A stretch of 24,754 nt of DNA from positions 1-24,754 of the IMG/VR virus record IMGVR_UViG_3300049255_000575. The stretch is one strand, 5' to 3'. Each line of letters begins with the position of its first letter. Within the stretch, counting starts at the first letter, position 1. Below the pieces are notes generated by a model. The model had not been told where the DNA came from and searched no databases. It worked only from the letters and a program-made list of their open reading frames with translations. The translations under genes were made by a program, and so were the position numbers. The stretch is from a virus. Below, in pieces: positions 6,759 to 13,656 of the stretch.

Positions 6759-8297
6759 TCACGACCCCGCCGGCTCCATCTCCACATAGGCGCCGTTCAG
6801 CACCGTCTCGCCGGCATAGGACCAGGACAGCTCGAACACCCGCCGCCGCCCCAGTCCCGTGCGTCGCCAGGTCGGCGTGCGCCGGTAGTCGCCGCGGAAG
6901 CCCAGATCCTGCATCACCGGTTCGCCCCAGCTGAAACCGCCGTCGTCGCTCCAGCGCAGGGACACCTTCGGCGCATCGGGCGAACTGCCGAAGAAGCTGA
7001 ACGCCGCCCCGCCCGCCTGATCGAAGGCGAACCCGCCGCCGCCGCTCCCGTCGAAAGTGAACACCACGGACGGGTCCGGCGAAGATCCCGGGTCGGTCGT
7101 CGTCCCCGTCTCCATGTCGGCGGTGAAGGCGCCATAGCTGACGCGGCGCGAATCCTCGCGCAGGTGGGGAAAGCTCTGCACCCGCTGGATCGGCGCCCCG
7201 GCGTCGGTGAAGACGGTCGGGTCGAGGGCATAGAGGACGCCCGTCTGCCAGTCCTGACAGAAGGTGCGCCCATAGGCGGCCGCGCAACTCGCGGCGCGAT
7301 GGCGGTGCAATCCGCCGGAGGGGTCGAGCCAGGCCCGCTGGTGCCACAGCCCCGTCGCCGCGTCATAGACCCAGGTCTCGTCCGCGCTGGGAAAGCTCAG
7401 GACATAGAAGACATGCCCCTGCTGCTGGTAGGTGAAGCCCACCGCGTCCGCCACGGTCGTATAGCCCGCCAAGCGGGCCTCCAGCGCATGGTTGGAAATG
7501 CGCTTGGCCTGATAGCCGGCCCCCTCAACCACCAGGGCGCGTCCCTGCCGGTCCTGGCTGACCCAGTAGATCGACAGATCCTGGCGGGCGATCGCGTACT
7601 TCGCCGCCGCCCCGTGCTCGAGATAGACCCCGGCCATGCGCTGGAACGGAAAGTCCGCCGATCCCGAATCCACCCAGACCTCGCTGGTGATCGTCCCGAT
7701 CAGCCAGGGCTCCAGGTGCTGGCAGACCACCCCCTGCAACGGGTCGGTCGAGCCGGTCTTGCCCGCGATCCATAGCGGATTGAACGCGACCCCTGGCTCC
7801 CAGTTGGAGGGCGAGACATAGAACTGGGCCGTCCCCCTCAGATCGAACAGGAAATAGGTGTCGACGAAGTCCACCCGGTCGGCGCCGGAAAAGGCCGGGT
7901 CGGCGATCTGGCCGTTCCAGCTTCGCCCGGCCAGGGTCACCGACCAGCCCTGGGCCGACCCGTCGACCACCACCAGCACCAGGCCGTTGTCGGCCATGGA
8001 CACCGGCGTCTGCAGCCCGTTGGTCAGGCTCCCCAGCGCCGTATGCGCGCCCGTCGGGTCGACATAGTAGAGCGTCGACCCCACCACGGCGTAGAGATCG
8101 CCATTGGTCGCCGTGTAGAGCCCCCGCCCCGACCCCTCCGGCGGGCTGCCGACCACGCTCAGCCCGGGCGTGGGGTAATAGCTGAACGGGAAAGGCGCAT
8201 CGTCCGGGTTCTTCTCCGGATAGAGGTTGATGCAGCGCTGGGCCTCGGCCGTCAGGCTGCGCGCCTGATAGGCGCCGGCGGTCAGGGCGACGCGCAT
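6759..8297 (-). CDS. P22 gp10-like tail hub / packaged-DNA stabilisation protein
   Basis: A 512-residue protein, close to the length of P22 gp10 (472). The N-terminal region (RCINLYPEKNPDD, YYPTPGLSVV) and the run of short repeats such as GDLYAVVGSTLYYVD and VDTYFLFDLRGTAQFYVSP fit the beta-propeller-like body of gp10 tail hub proteins. The C terminus (SLRWSDDGGFSWGEP, WRRTGLGRRRVFELSWS) matches the conserved ending WRRvGriRr..F of that family. In P22 six copies form the hub that closes the portal channel and bears spikes and needle. AAGG precedes the ATG by about 9 bases. It lies 18 bases downstream of the gp4-like gene and 59 bases upstream of the collar protein, the same order as gp4-gp10-gp26 in P22. 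Confidence 0.85.
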   Translation of the reverse strand: MRVALTAGAYQARSLTAEAQRCINLYPEKNPDDAPFPFSYYPTPGLSVVGSPPEGSGRGLYTATNGDLYAVVGSTLYYVDPTGAHTALGSLTNGLQTPVSMADNGLVLVVVDGSAQGWSVTLAGRSWNGQIADPAFSGADRVDFVDTYFLFDLRGTAQFYVSPSNWEPGVAFNPLWIAGKTGSTDPLQGVVCQHLEPWLIGTITSEVWVDSGSADFPFQRMAGVYLEHGAAAKYAIARQDLSIYWVSQDRQGRALVVEGAGYQAKRISNHALEARLAGYTTVADAVGFTYQQQGHVFYVLSFPSADETWVYDAATGLWHQRAWLDPSGGLHRHRAASCAAAYGRTFCQDWQTGVLYALDPTVFTDAGAPIQRVQSFPHLREDSRRVSYGAFTADMETGTTTDPGSSPDPSVVFTFDGSGGGGFAFDQAGGAAFSFFGSSPDAPKVSLRWSDDGGFSWGEPVMQDLGFRGDYRRTPTWRRTGLGRRRVFELSWSYAGETVLNGAYVEMEPAGS

Positions 8298-8315
8298 GGC
8301 GCAACCTTTCTGGCC

Positions 8316-9032
8316 TCACCGGCCGTCGCTGAAGATGTTGTAGATGCCGCTCCCGGCGATCCCCGCCGGCATCCTCAGCCGGGGGATCTGGGTGTTGGCG
8401 ATGCGGATCACCGCGAGCGCGTCCTTGGCCAGGCCCACCGCCACCGGATCGGCCGGCATCTGGTAGGCCGAGCGCAGCCGCACCGCCAGGTTCCACTGCA
8501 GCGCCGCCAGATACTCCGGCGGCAGGGTCACCGCCGTGGCCGGAACCGCGAAGCTCGCCAGCGTGTCCTTGGTCACCAGATGCAGCTCGAACAGGGCCGC
8601 CTGCGGGATGGGGTGCGGATAGACCACGCCCAGCGGAATGGCCGAGTCATAGAAGATCGTCTCCGGCCAGGTGGTCAGCGACTTCAGCCGGATGCGGCTG
8701 TAATCCTCGCGCGAGGCCAGCACGGTCAGCGGATAGTCCACCAGGTTGGGCGCGCCCGAGATCAGCTGGCGCACATAGGCCGCCTCCAGCCGGTCGGGCC
8801 GGGGGATGTCGAAGTCCCCGCCCGCCCCGACCGTATAGGACGCCGCGCCCGTCGAAGTCAGCGGCGTGTCGATCAAGTGATAGACCAGCCAGCGCTTGCG
8901 GTTCCATTGCCCGATCATCTGGTTCAGATGGGTCAGGGCGTCGTTGACGTCCTCGGGCATGGCCGCCTGGCCCACGCCCAGCACGCCCGCGATCTTCAGC
9001 GCCTGGGCGATCAGGTCGGCGGCGGTTGTCAT
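8316..9032 (-). CDS. P22 gp4-like tail accessory / head-completion adaptor
   Basis: A 238-residue protein. The N-terminal helical part (DLIAQALKIAGVLGVGQAAM, DALTHLNQMIGQWNRKRW) matches the start of gp4-type adaptors, which bind below the portal ring. The C-terminal part (PPEYLAALQWNLAVRLRSAY, GLAKDALAVIRIAN) is the second conserved helical block, where the family has VxxLAxxIAP-like helices. It is longer than P22 gp4 (166) because of a central beta-rich insertion of ~90 residues (TPLTSTGAASYTVGAG to FELHLVTKD), common in environmental podoviruses. GGAGG lies 9 bases before the ATG. Position between coat and gp10-like genes agrees with this assignment. Confidence 0.8.
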   Translation of the reverse strand: MTTAADLIAQALKIAGVLGVGQAAMPEDVNDALTHLNQMIGQWNRKRWLVYHLIDTPLTSTGAASYTVGAGGDFDIPRPDRLEAAYVRQLISGAPNLVDYPLTVLASREDYSRIRLKSLTTWPETIFYDSAIPLGVVYPHPIPQAALFELHLVTKDTLASFAVPATAVTLPPEYLAALQWNLAVRLRSAYQMPADPVAVGLAKDALAVIRIANTQIPRLRMPAGIAGSGIYNIFSDGR

Positions 9033-9036
9033 GGGA

Positions 9037-9255
9037 TCAGTCCTCCGCCCCGGCGTTCAGCTCCAGAGCCTCGGCCCGCGACGGCCGCCGCGGCGGCCGC
9101 GTTTGGGCCTCGGCCAGCACCGCCAGCTCCTGGTCCTCGTCGGCGACCTCGACGAACGGACCGTCGGGTCCCTCGGGGTGGACGTGCTTGGGGTATTCCC
9201 GGAACTCATAGGTCGGGAAGGGCATGGCGTCGTAGATGGTGTGGGTCTTGGTCAT
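9037..9255 (-). CDS. Conserved small phage protein of unknown function
   Basis: A 72-residue acidic protein (TYEFREYPKHVHPEGPDGP, VADEDQELAVL) with a C-terminal Pro/Arg patch (QTRPPRRPSRAEALEL). ATG at 9255 is chosen because GGAG lies 11 bases upstream and the charged, proline-rich composition starts there; the frame stays open to 9441 but that extension overlaps the promoter side of the divergent plus-strand gene. The stop is four bases from the gp4-like start, so the two are in one operon. Short proteins of this style sit between coat and head-completion genes in several alphaproteobacterial podoviruses. Neither domain nor function is recognised. Confidence 0.6.
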   Translation of the reverse strand: MTKTHTIYDAMPFPTYEFREYPKHVHPEGPDGPFVEVADEDQELAVLAEAQTRPPRRPSRAEALELNAGAED

Positions 9256-9404
9256 GGTCGTGAAGGCTCCGCGGTTCCGGACCAGCTGGAAAGGCTCGCT
9301 AAGAACGTTGTTGGAACGGGGAGCGGCGCTTGATAAGCTGTTCTCAGCGCGCACCGCAAACCAGAATTCGATAATATTCCGAAGTATAAAGAGGAACATT
9401 TGCT

Positions 9405-9953
9405 TTGAAAAAGCGGCCTGTTCATCACATTTTGATCGCATTGATACTGATTACGGGAACCAGTTCATATCCTCAAATATCCGTAGCGCGCCACGCTGCT
9501 GGCGATCCACCAAGAGCCCACTTGATCGAAACGACCGAAGCGGCGCTCGTCGATCAGATAAAATGTCAGACATCGCCTAAAGTCGCGCTCGCCATCAACG
9601 CGATGATCAAGAATAGATTGATCCAATATCGGGATAACGAGAGTGGCGTTTATCTTTTCGCGCCCAACGCGCCTCTGACATTTCTCGGTCTTAGGATAAA
9701 AAATATTTCAGGATTTGACTACGAAGGGTTCAGAGACGTTCCGAGCTCCACCATGACTGGAACGGCGCCCCCGGTTTTTCTCGAAATCGATGTAGCAGCA
9801 ACCGAGAGTGAGCTGCGTGAGCGAGCGCTCCGCGCCGGCTTGGTGGAAGGCAGCCCATCCGAAAATCGGCGCGGCTTCGAAGTTTCGGCCCGGGGTTCTT
9901 ACCTGGCGGGTGAACCCCAGACCGTAACTTCAAAGATCGAATGCTTTGCCTGA
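9405..9953 (+). CDS. Secreted protein of unknown function, plus-strand moron
   Basis: A 182-residue protein with a TTG start preceded by GAGGAAC at a good distance; no ATG occurs before 9601. Residues 1-29 form a signal peptide: KKRPVHH, then ILIALILITGTS, then a possible cleavage near SVA|RH. The mature part contains EAALVDQIKCQTSPKVALAI, GVYLFAPNAPLTFLGLRIK and two cysteines (CQTSP near residue 54 and the penultimate-region C near the end), which could form a disulfide. No family is recognised. It lies against the direction of all surrounding structural genes, has lower GC content, and ends convergently 74 bases from the coat gene stop. These are the marks of a moron expressed from its own promoter, possibly in the lysogen. 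A TAATAT at 9372-9377 could be a -10 element, but no matching -35 is seen. Confidence 0.75.
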   Translation: MKKRPVHHILIALILITGTSSYPQISVARHAAGDPPRAHLIETTEAALVDQIKCQTSPKVALAINAMIKNRLIQYRDNESGVYLFAPNAPLTFLGLRIKNISGFDYEGFRDVPSSTMTGTAPPVFLEIDVAATESELRERALRAGLVEGSPSENRRGFEVSARGSYLAGEPQTVTSKIECFA

Positions 9954-10027
9954 GGCCAGAGCCGCGCGCGACAGGCCTGCCTTTGAAAAACCACAGGCAT
10001 ACAACCGCTGCCGGCCCAGCCGCCGCC

Positions 10028-11242
10028 TCAAACCGCGTCGCCGACCACCACCGCCCATTCCGGCCGAAGCCAGGCGTAGCCGTAGAGGACGTCCAGCCGT
10101 GTCGCCAGCTGATCGGTGCCGATCACGTACTGGGTCAGCATCCGCATGGAGATGTTGTCGAACACGGCGCGGGCCGCCTCCTCCACGCCCTTGGCCGGGG
10201 TGTAGAGGTCGGCGGTGACCAGGGCCACGGCCTCCGGCGCATAGGCGATGTTGCGCCGGTGGGTCTCCGAGGCGTTGTGGGCCAGGGAAATGACCGCCCC
10301 GTTGGCGGGCGAGGAGTCCGTCGTCTGGTACTGCACCGGCCCGCTGCTCGAGGGCGGCACGATGGCCGGATAGATCGGGATCGAGGTCGCGCCGCTGGAC
10401 ACCGCCGCCGTCACCACGAACTGCCGCGGCGTCTGCAGCGAGACCTTGGTGATGCGGTTGACCTGGTTGACGCCGGCGATGGTGATGATGTCGCCCTTGT
10501 TCAGCGTGCCGGTGATCGGCCCCACCACCAGGTTCAGCCCGGTCTGGCCTGCCCCGCTGACCGCCCCGGCCGAGAAGGTGCCGGTCGTGTGCTTGATCGT
10601 GGTCTGGTCCTCGAACCAGGCGAAGTTCAGCGCGTCATAGATCTGGCCGCTCTCGTACTGGCGGCTGATCGCCTTGGCCGGGTTGAACAGGCCCGACAGG
10701 GTGTTGACGGTACGCGCCATGGTCACTGGATCGGCCACCAGCTTGCGCCGCGCCACCGGCGCGGAGTTGTTGGTCAGGTTGGCCCCCGCGGTCAGGACAG
10801 TCGCGGCCGTGGGCGAGATCACCGCCCCGCCGCTCCCGGTATTGGCGACATAGTTGCAGACCCCGCCCTCGATCCCGCTCATCACGTCCGCCGCCACGGC
10901 GCCGGCCAGGTTGTTGACCATGGGCGCCAGGATGCGCTCGGAATAGTCATCCAGGGACAGGGTGCGGTCGACCGAGTTGAACGAGACGTCCACGTGCTTC
11001 TGGGTCGACACCACCAGGGTGGTCGATTGCTCGGCCGTGTCCTGGGCCGACAGGGCCGGCCCCGTGGTGACCACAAAGTCGTTGGGCAGGCGGATCTTCA
11101 GATTGGCCCCGATCTTGGCGCCGGAAACCGCATAGTCGCTGTCATACTGGCGGTTGACGTTCTGGATGAAGGCGTTGGAGTTCTTCCACAGGCGCAGGGC
11201 CTGGCGCGTGATCATACCGAGCGTGAGAATGGAATTCGCCAC
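10028..11242 (-). CDS. Major capsid (coat) protein, P22 gp5 family
   Basis: A 404-residue protein, near the 430 of P22 gp5. Recognisable elements are the N-terminal helix (ITRQALRLWKNSNAFIQNVN), an E-loop-like segment (LKIRLPNDFVVTTG, TTLVVSTQKHVDVSFNSVDR), a spine helix region (LAGAVAADVMSGIEGGV) and an inserted beta-domain with LNKGDIITIAGVNQVNRITK. The last corresponds to the GDxIxxAGV segment of the P22 coat insertion domain. The C-terminal part (RNIAYAPEAVALVTADL, RLDVLYGYAWLRPEWAVVV) carries the typical HK97-fold A-domain end. The start is GTG at 11242 with AAGGAC 9 bases upstream; the peptide start ANSILTLGMIT fits the family. It forms the icosahedral head with the scaffold encoded at 12512-13288. 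The two genes, normally adjacent, are separated here by a toxin-antitoxin island. Confidence 0.9.
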   Translation of the reverse strand: MANSILTLGMITRQALRLWKNSNAFIQNVNRQYDSDYAVSGAKIGANLKIRLPNDFVVTTGPALSAQDTAEQSTTLVVSTQKHVDVSFNSVDRTLSLDDYSERILAPMVNNLAGAVAADVMSGIEGGVCNYVANTGSGGAVISPTAATVLTAGANLTNNSAPVARRKLVADPVTMARTVNTLSGLFNPAKAISRQYESGQIYDALNFAWFEDQTTIKHTTGTFSAGAVSGAGQTGLNLVVGPITGTLNKGDIITIAGVNQVNRITKVSLQTPRQFVVTAAVSSGATSIPIYPAIVPPSSSGPVQYQTTDSSPANGAVISLAHNASETHRRNIAYAPEAVALVTADLYTPAKGVEEAARAVFDNISMRMLTQYVIGTDQLATRLDVLYGYAWLRPEWAVVVGDAV

Positions 11243-11375
11243 GGCGAGTGTCCTTTGCGTTTGCGTGAAGGGTGTTGGGCGCCGGTTGGCGAGGCCGGAT
11301 TACGCGCAGCGCATGGGGTAAGGCTCCGCCCCAAGTCGGTAGGTCATTTTGTCCGTCATTGGATACGCCCGGCGG

Positions 11376-11729
11376 CTAACCCTCGGGCGGACGACCGATG
11401 ACTTCGAGCTGCGTAAGCAATTCCGGAAGCGCGGTCCTGACCGTCTCCCAGACCGTATCGAGGTCAATTTCGAAATAGCCGTGGGCGATGCGGTTGCGCA
11501 TGCCCCTCATGCTTCGCCAAGGAATTTCGTTGTGCGCGATGGCGAAAGTAGAATGCGCCTCCATGATCTTGGTGGACGCTTCCCCGATAATAACCAGGCT
11601 CATGATCACCGCCTGCTGTGTTCGCTTGTCGGAACGAAAATCCTGCAGGCTCAATCCTTCGACAAATCCGCAAGCGTCAACTGCCGCCTCCCGGATATGA
11701 CCGAGATAGTCGGCAAGCCTTAACGTCAT
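11376..11729 (-). CDS. hepT: HepT-like HEPN toxin (RNase) of a HepT/MntA system
   Basis: A 117-residue all-helical protein of the HepT (DUF86) family. The C-terminal active-site segment MRGMRNRIAHGYFEID carries R78-x4-H83-x-Y85, the RX4HXY signature of HepT. In this family Arg and His form the RNase site and the Tyr is the residue AMPylated by the antitoxin. The opening MTLRLADYLGHIREAAVDA and IIGEASTKI are also typical. The ATG overlaps the stop of the mntA gene by four bases (11726-11729), giving the usual antitoxin-then-toxin coupled order. Known members cleave RNA to stop growth in plasmid or phage maintenance. GC content is lower than in the capsid genes on either side, indicating an inserted module. 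Catalytic residues are intact, so it is likely functional. Confidence 0.88.
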   Translation of the reverse strand: MTLRLADYLGHIREAAVDACGFVEGLSLQDFRSDKRTQQAVIMSLVIIGEASTKIMEAHSTFAIAHNEIPWRSMRGMRNRIAHGYFEIDLDTVWETVRTALPELLTQLEVIGRPPEG

Positions 11730-12016
11730 ATCGGCTTAGCTTCGGCGAGAACGCGGTCCCGAAATTTGAGGGGCAGGTCGCCGGGGGTCAGGAGATCGAC
11801 CCTAACCCCGAGAATCGCCTCGAGCTCGGAATGAAGGCGGCCAAGGTCGAACAAGGTCGCACCGGGCCGGGTGTCGACCAGCAGATCGAGATCGCTACCG
11901 TCCTTATCGCAGCCATGGAGAACCGAGCCGAAGACGCGTGGATTGAACGTGCGGTGACGTTCGGCCGCTTCCCGAACCGCGAGCTTGTTCCTGTCCAGGG
12001 CAATGGAGGGTTTCAT
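11726..12016 (-). CDS. mntA: MntA-like minimal nucleotidyltransferase antitoxin
   Basis: A 96-residue minimal nucleotidyltransferase. Residues 30-44 (GSVLHGCDKDGSDLD) give the exact GSx10DxD motif with S31 and acidic residues D42 and D44; D74 in VRVDLL is the expected third metal ligand. In the HepT/MntA system this enzyme adds AMP units to the Tyr of HepT and so neutralises it. The start at 12016 gives a protein of standard length. The ribosome binding site is weak, but a 14-base palindrome lies directly upstream (12021-12034) and could be an operator. The stop overlaps the hepT start. The pair reads in the same direction as the head genes, so read-through from the late promoter is possible. 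Confidence 0.88.
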   Translation of the reverse strand: MKPSIALDRNKLAVREAAERHRTFNPRVFGSVLHGCDKDGSDLDLLVDTRPGATLFDLGRLHSELEAILGVRVDLLTPGDLPLKFRDRVLAEAKPI

Positions 12017-12020
12017 GCTA

Positions 12021-12034
12021 CGGTATTCATACCG
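12021..12034. promoter_or_regulatory. 14-base palindrome upstream of mntA, possible operator
   Basis: CGGTAT-TC-ATACCG is a perfect 6-base inverted repeat with a 2-base centre, ending 4 bases from the mntA start codon. It lies in the 138-base divergent gap between mntA and the plus-strand small gene at 12155. On the minus strand it contains TATGAAT, which could serve as a -10 element for a nearly leaderless mntA message, but no good -35 is present. A compact symmetric site here suits autoregulation of the toxin-antitoxin operon. This is inference from position and symmetry only. Confidence 0.3.
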
Positions 12035-12154
12035 CAAACTTGGATAATCTCCCAGCCGACCAAGGCCTAGGTGATGTCTGAGTTTGAATTTGATGGCCGA
12101 ACCTGTCGCGCGTCGGCCCCAACCGCATATGATGCCGAACAAAAAGGAGGCGGC

Positions 12155-12358
12155 ATGACGTTCAAGGTTGCGTCACGGGTGCGGATCAAGGGCAAGAACG
12201 TAGTTGTCCAACGGACTGCCGACAACTCCAACCATGCGGCTACGCTTGTTGCGATCCGACAGGTTGGCGAGGAGGCGCCGCGATTGCGGTTGGCCAATGA
12301 CGCCGCAATCAAATCCACCCGACCAGGCTATCGTAAGAAGAAAGAGACTGAGGCCTAA
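12155..12358 (+). CDS. Small basic protein of unknown function, divergent from mntA
   Basis: A 67-residue basic protein (KVASRVRIKGKNVVVQRTAD at the start, STRPGYRKKKETEA at the end). ATG at 12155 is chosen because a near-perfect AAGGAGG stands at 12144-12150. The frame is open upstream to 12074 (94 residues) but without comparable support. The strong ribosome site argues for real and efficient translation. It reads away from the HepT/MntA operon and converges with the scaffold gene, so it belongs to the same inserted island. Its basic charge and small size would fit a nucleic-acid-binding regulator, but no helix-turn-helix or other domain is recognised, and I give no function. Confidence 0.5.
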   Translation: MTFKVASRVRIKGKNVVVQRTADNSNHAATLVAIRQVGEEAPRLRLANDAAIKSTRPGYRKKKETEA

Positions 12359-12364
12359 GTGTCC

Positions 12365-12411
12365 CAATGAAGGAAAGCGCCCCCGCGACAAGATCAGCTC
12401 CGCCTTCATTG
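12365..12411. repeat. 9-base inverted repeat after the plus-strand small gene
   Basis: CAATGAAGG (12365-12373) and CCTTCATTG (12403-12411) are perfect inverted copies around a 29-base loop. They start 7 bases after the stop of the plus-strand small gene, in the convergent gap before the scaffold stop (12512). The location fits a transcription-ending or RNA-processing hairpin, but the loop is long and no T run follows, so a standard intrinsic terminator is not supported. Confidence 0.25.
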
Positions 12412-12511
12412 TCGCCAACATCGCTATCGTTGAGATCGAGCACACCGCGGTTGCGACGTCGAAGGTGAAGGCTGGAAGGAACGAGGCCGCGTCCGGAGTT
12501 AACGCCTAGCG

Positions 12512-13288
12512 CTACCGCCGCCCTCGCCTCACCGCGTCGCGCTTGTCCATCTCTCGCATCCACTGGTCGATCGGCACGGTCTCGTCGAGCGGATCGAACC
12601 GCCGCGCCCCCGCGCCGCCGATCGGGCTGATCGGGGCCGGCGCGGCCGAGACCGGCCGATAGCCGGGCTGGCTGACCTTGACCCCGAGCTTCGCCACCTC
12701 CGCCGCCAGCTTCAGCGGCGGCAGGCTGGCCAGCTTGCGCGCGGCCTCAGGGTCAGCGCCCAGGTGGTGCAGCACCTTTTCCGGTGCGTCCGTCTCCATG
12801 ACCGCGGCCAGAAAGGTCGGATTGGCCCGGCTCAGCACCCCCGAGCCCTGCAGGGCCTCGACCCGCGCCTGGAAGTCCGGAAAGGCCTCCACACCCGCCT
12901 GGTGGATGGCGTTGGATCGCGCGGTGAAGGCGTTCAGCGCCGTCATGGCTTCCGCTCGTTGGGTCACCAGCCGCTCGACATCCGGCGGCGTATCGGCCCG
13001 GGGCGCGCCCTCGCCGATGCGGCGGATCAGGGTCTCCGCCGCGATCGCCCGGCGCTCGGCCTCGGCCCGCGCCGCCTTTTCGCTTGAGATCTTGCCGGTC
13101 AGTTCCCCGAACCGCTCCTGCAGACCCCGCCCCTTGCGCGGCCGATCGTCATCCGCTTGTTCGGAAGCCGCGTCGGCCTCATCCAGGTCGTCGTCAGGCT
13201 GGGGCAGCCGCTCGATATGGGCTGGCTCCGCCGCGACCTCAGCGGTCATGACGGGTTCCTCGCCGGCGTCGACGGTCTCTTCACGCAT
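12512..13288 (-). CDS. Scaffolding protein
   Basis: A 258-residue charged, mostly helical protein. The N-terminal ~60 residues are very acidic (QPDDDLDEADAASEQADDD). A predicted coiled-coil follows (about 70-95, GKISSEKAARAEAERRAIAA), then a helical middle, and the end is strongly basic (WMREMDKRDAVRRGRR). An acidic/coiled-coil body with a basic C-terminal helix is how P22-type scaffolds bind coat protein, and the position between portal and coat is the canonical one. ATG at 13288 is preferred, with GGAG six bases upstream. A TTG at 13309 with GGGAGG close by would add seven residues. The protein should be absent from mature virions. Assignment rests on context and charge pattern, not on a sequence signature. 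Confidence 0.75.
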   Translation of the reverse strand: MREETVDAGEEPVMTAEVAAEPAHIERLPQPDDDLDEADAASEQADDDRPRKGRGLQERFGELTGKISSEKAARAEAERRAIAAETLIRRIGEGAPRADTPPDVERLVTQRAEAMTALNAFTARSNAIHQAGVEAFPDFQARVEALQGSGVLSRANPTFLAAVMETDAPEKVLHHLGADPEAARKLASLPPLKLAAEVAKLGVKVSQPGYRPVSAAPAPISPIGGAGARRFDPLDETVPIDQWMREMDKRDAVRRGRR

Positions 13289-13332
13289 CTGGGTCTCCGG
13301 AAATTTCAACGCCCTCCCTCAGGGAGAAGGCC

Positions 13333-13656
13333 TCACGCGGCGTCTGTCCCGCCCGCCCGCTTCATCGCCCCGTCGTAGCAGAGCGCCTCGGCCACCTCGG
13401 CCTTGCCGCGGCGGGACAGCTTGCGGTCGTCGGGTAGGGCCGCCCAGTCGGGATGGTCCTCGTCGGGCAGGGTCAGCATCTCGACGAACACCTCGCGCAC
13501 GCGGGGCGTGAACATCGGCCAGTTGGTGCGGCAAAAGCCGTCCATGTCCGGCCATTCCCGATAGAAGGCGTTGCAGCGCACGGCCGCCGCCTCCCAGCAC
13601 TCGCGCGCGAACATCACCGCGTGCTTGGCGATCAGCCTGTGGGTCCCAGCCGTCAT
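13333..13656 (-). CDS. Small conserved phage protein of unknown function
   Basis: A 107-residue protein. The N-terminal half is Trp/Cys/Phe-containing and helical (HAVMFARECWEAAAVRCNAF, MDGFCRTNWPMFTPRVREVF). The C-terminal half is charged (LPDEDHPDWAALPDDRKLSR). Its ATG overlaps the portal stop by four bases, so it is translated with the portal; the scaffold gene follows 44 bases downstream. Proteins of this size between portal and scaffold occur in other podoviruses without known function. Three cysteines and four tryptophans in a cytosolic phage protein are notable, but no metal-binding pattern is evident. No family is recognised. Confidence 0.65.
   Translation of the reverse strand: MTAGTHRLIAKHAVMFARECWEAAAVRCNAFYREWPDMDGFCRTNWPMFTPRVREVFVEMLTLPDEDHPDWAALPDDRKLSRRGKAEVAEALCYDGAMKRAGGTDAA

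Noticed and set aside
9974-10005. Possible hairpin between the convergent moron and coat genes
   Set aside because: Stem of only five bases with a long loop and no T run on either strand.
12348-12509. Plus-strand frame downstream of the small gene containing KRPRDKISSAF and VEIEHTAVATSK
   Set aside because: Starts with KRPRD somewhat like a family of short alphaproteobacterial proteins, but it has no ATG/GTG/TTG start and similarity is too weak; at most a decayed gene.
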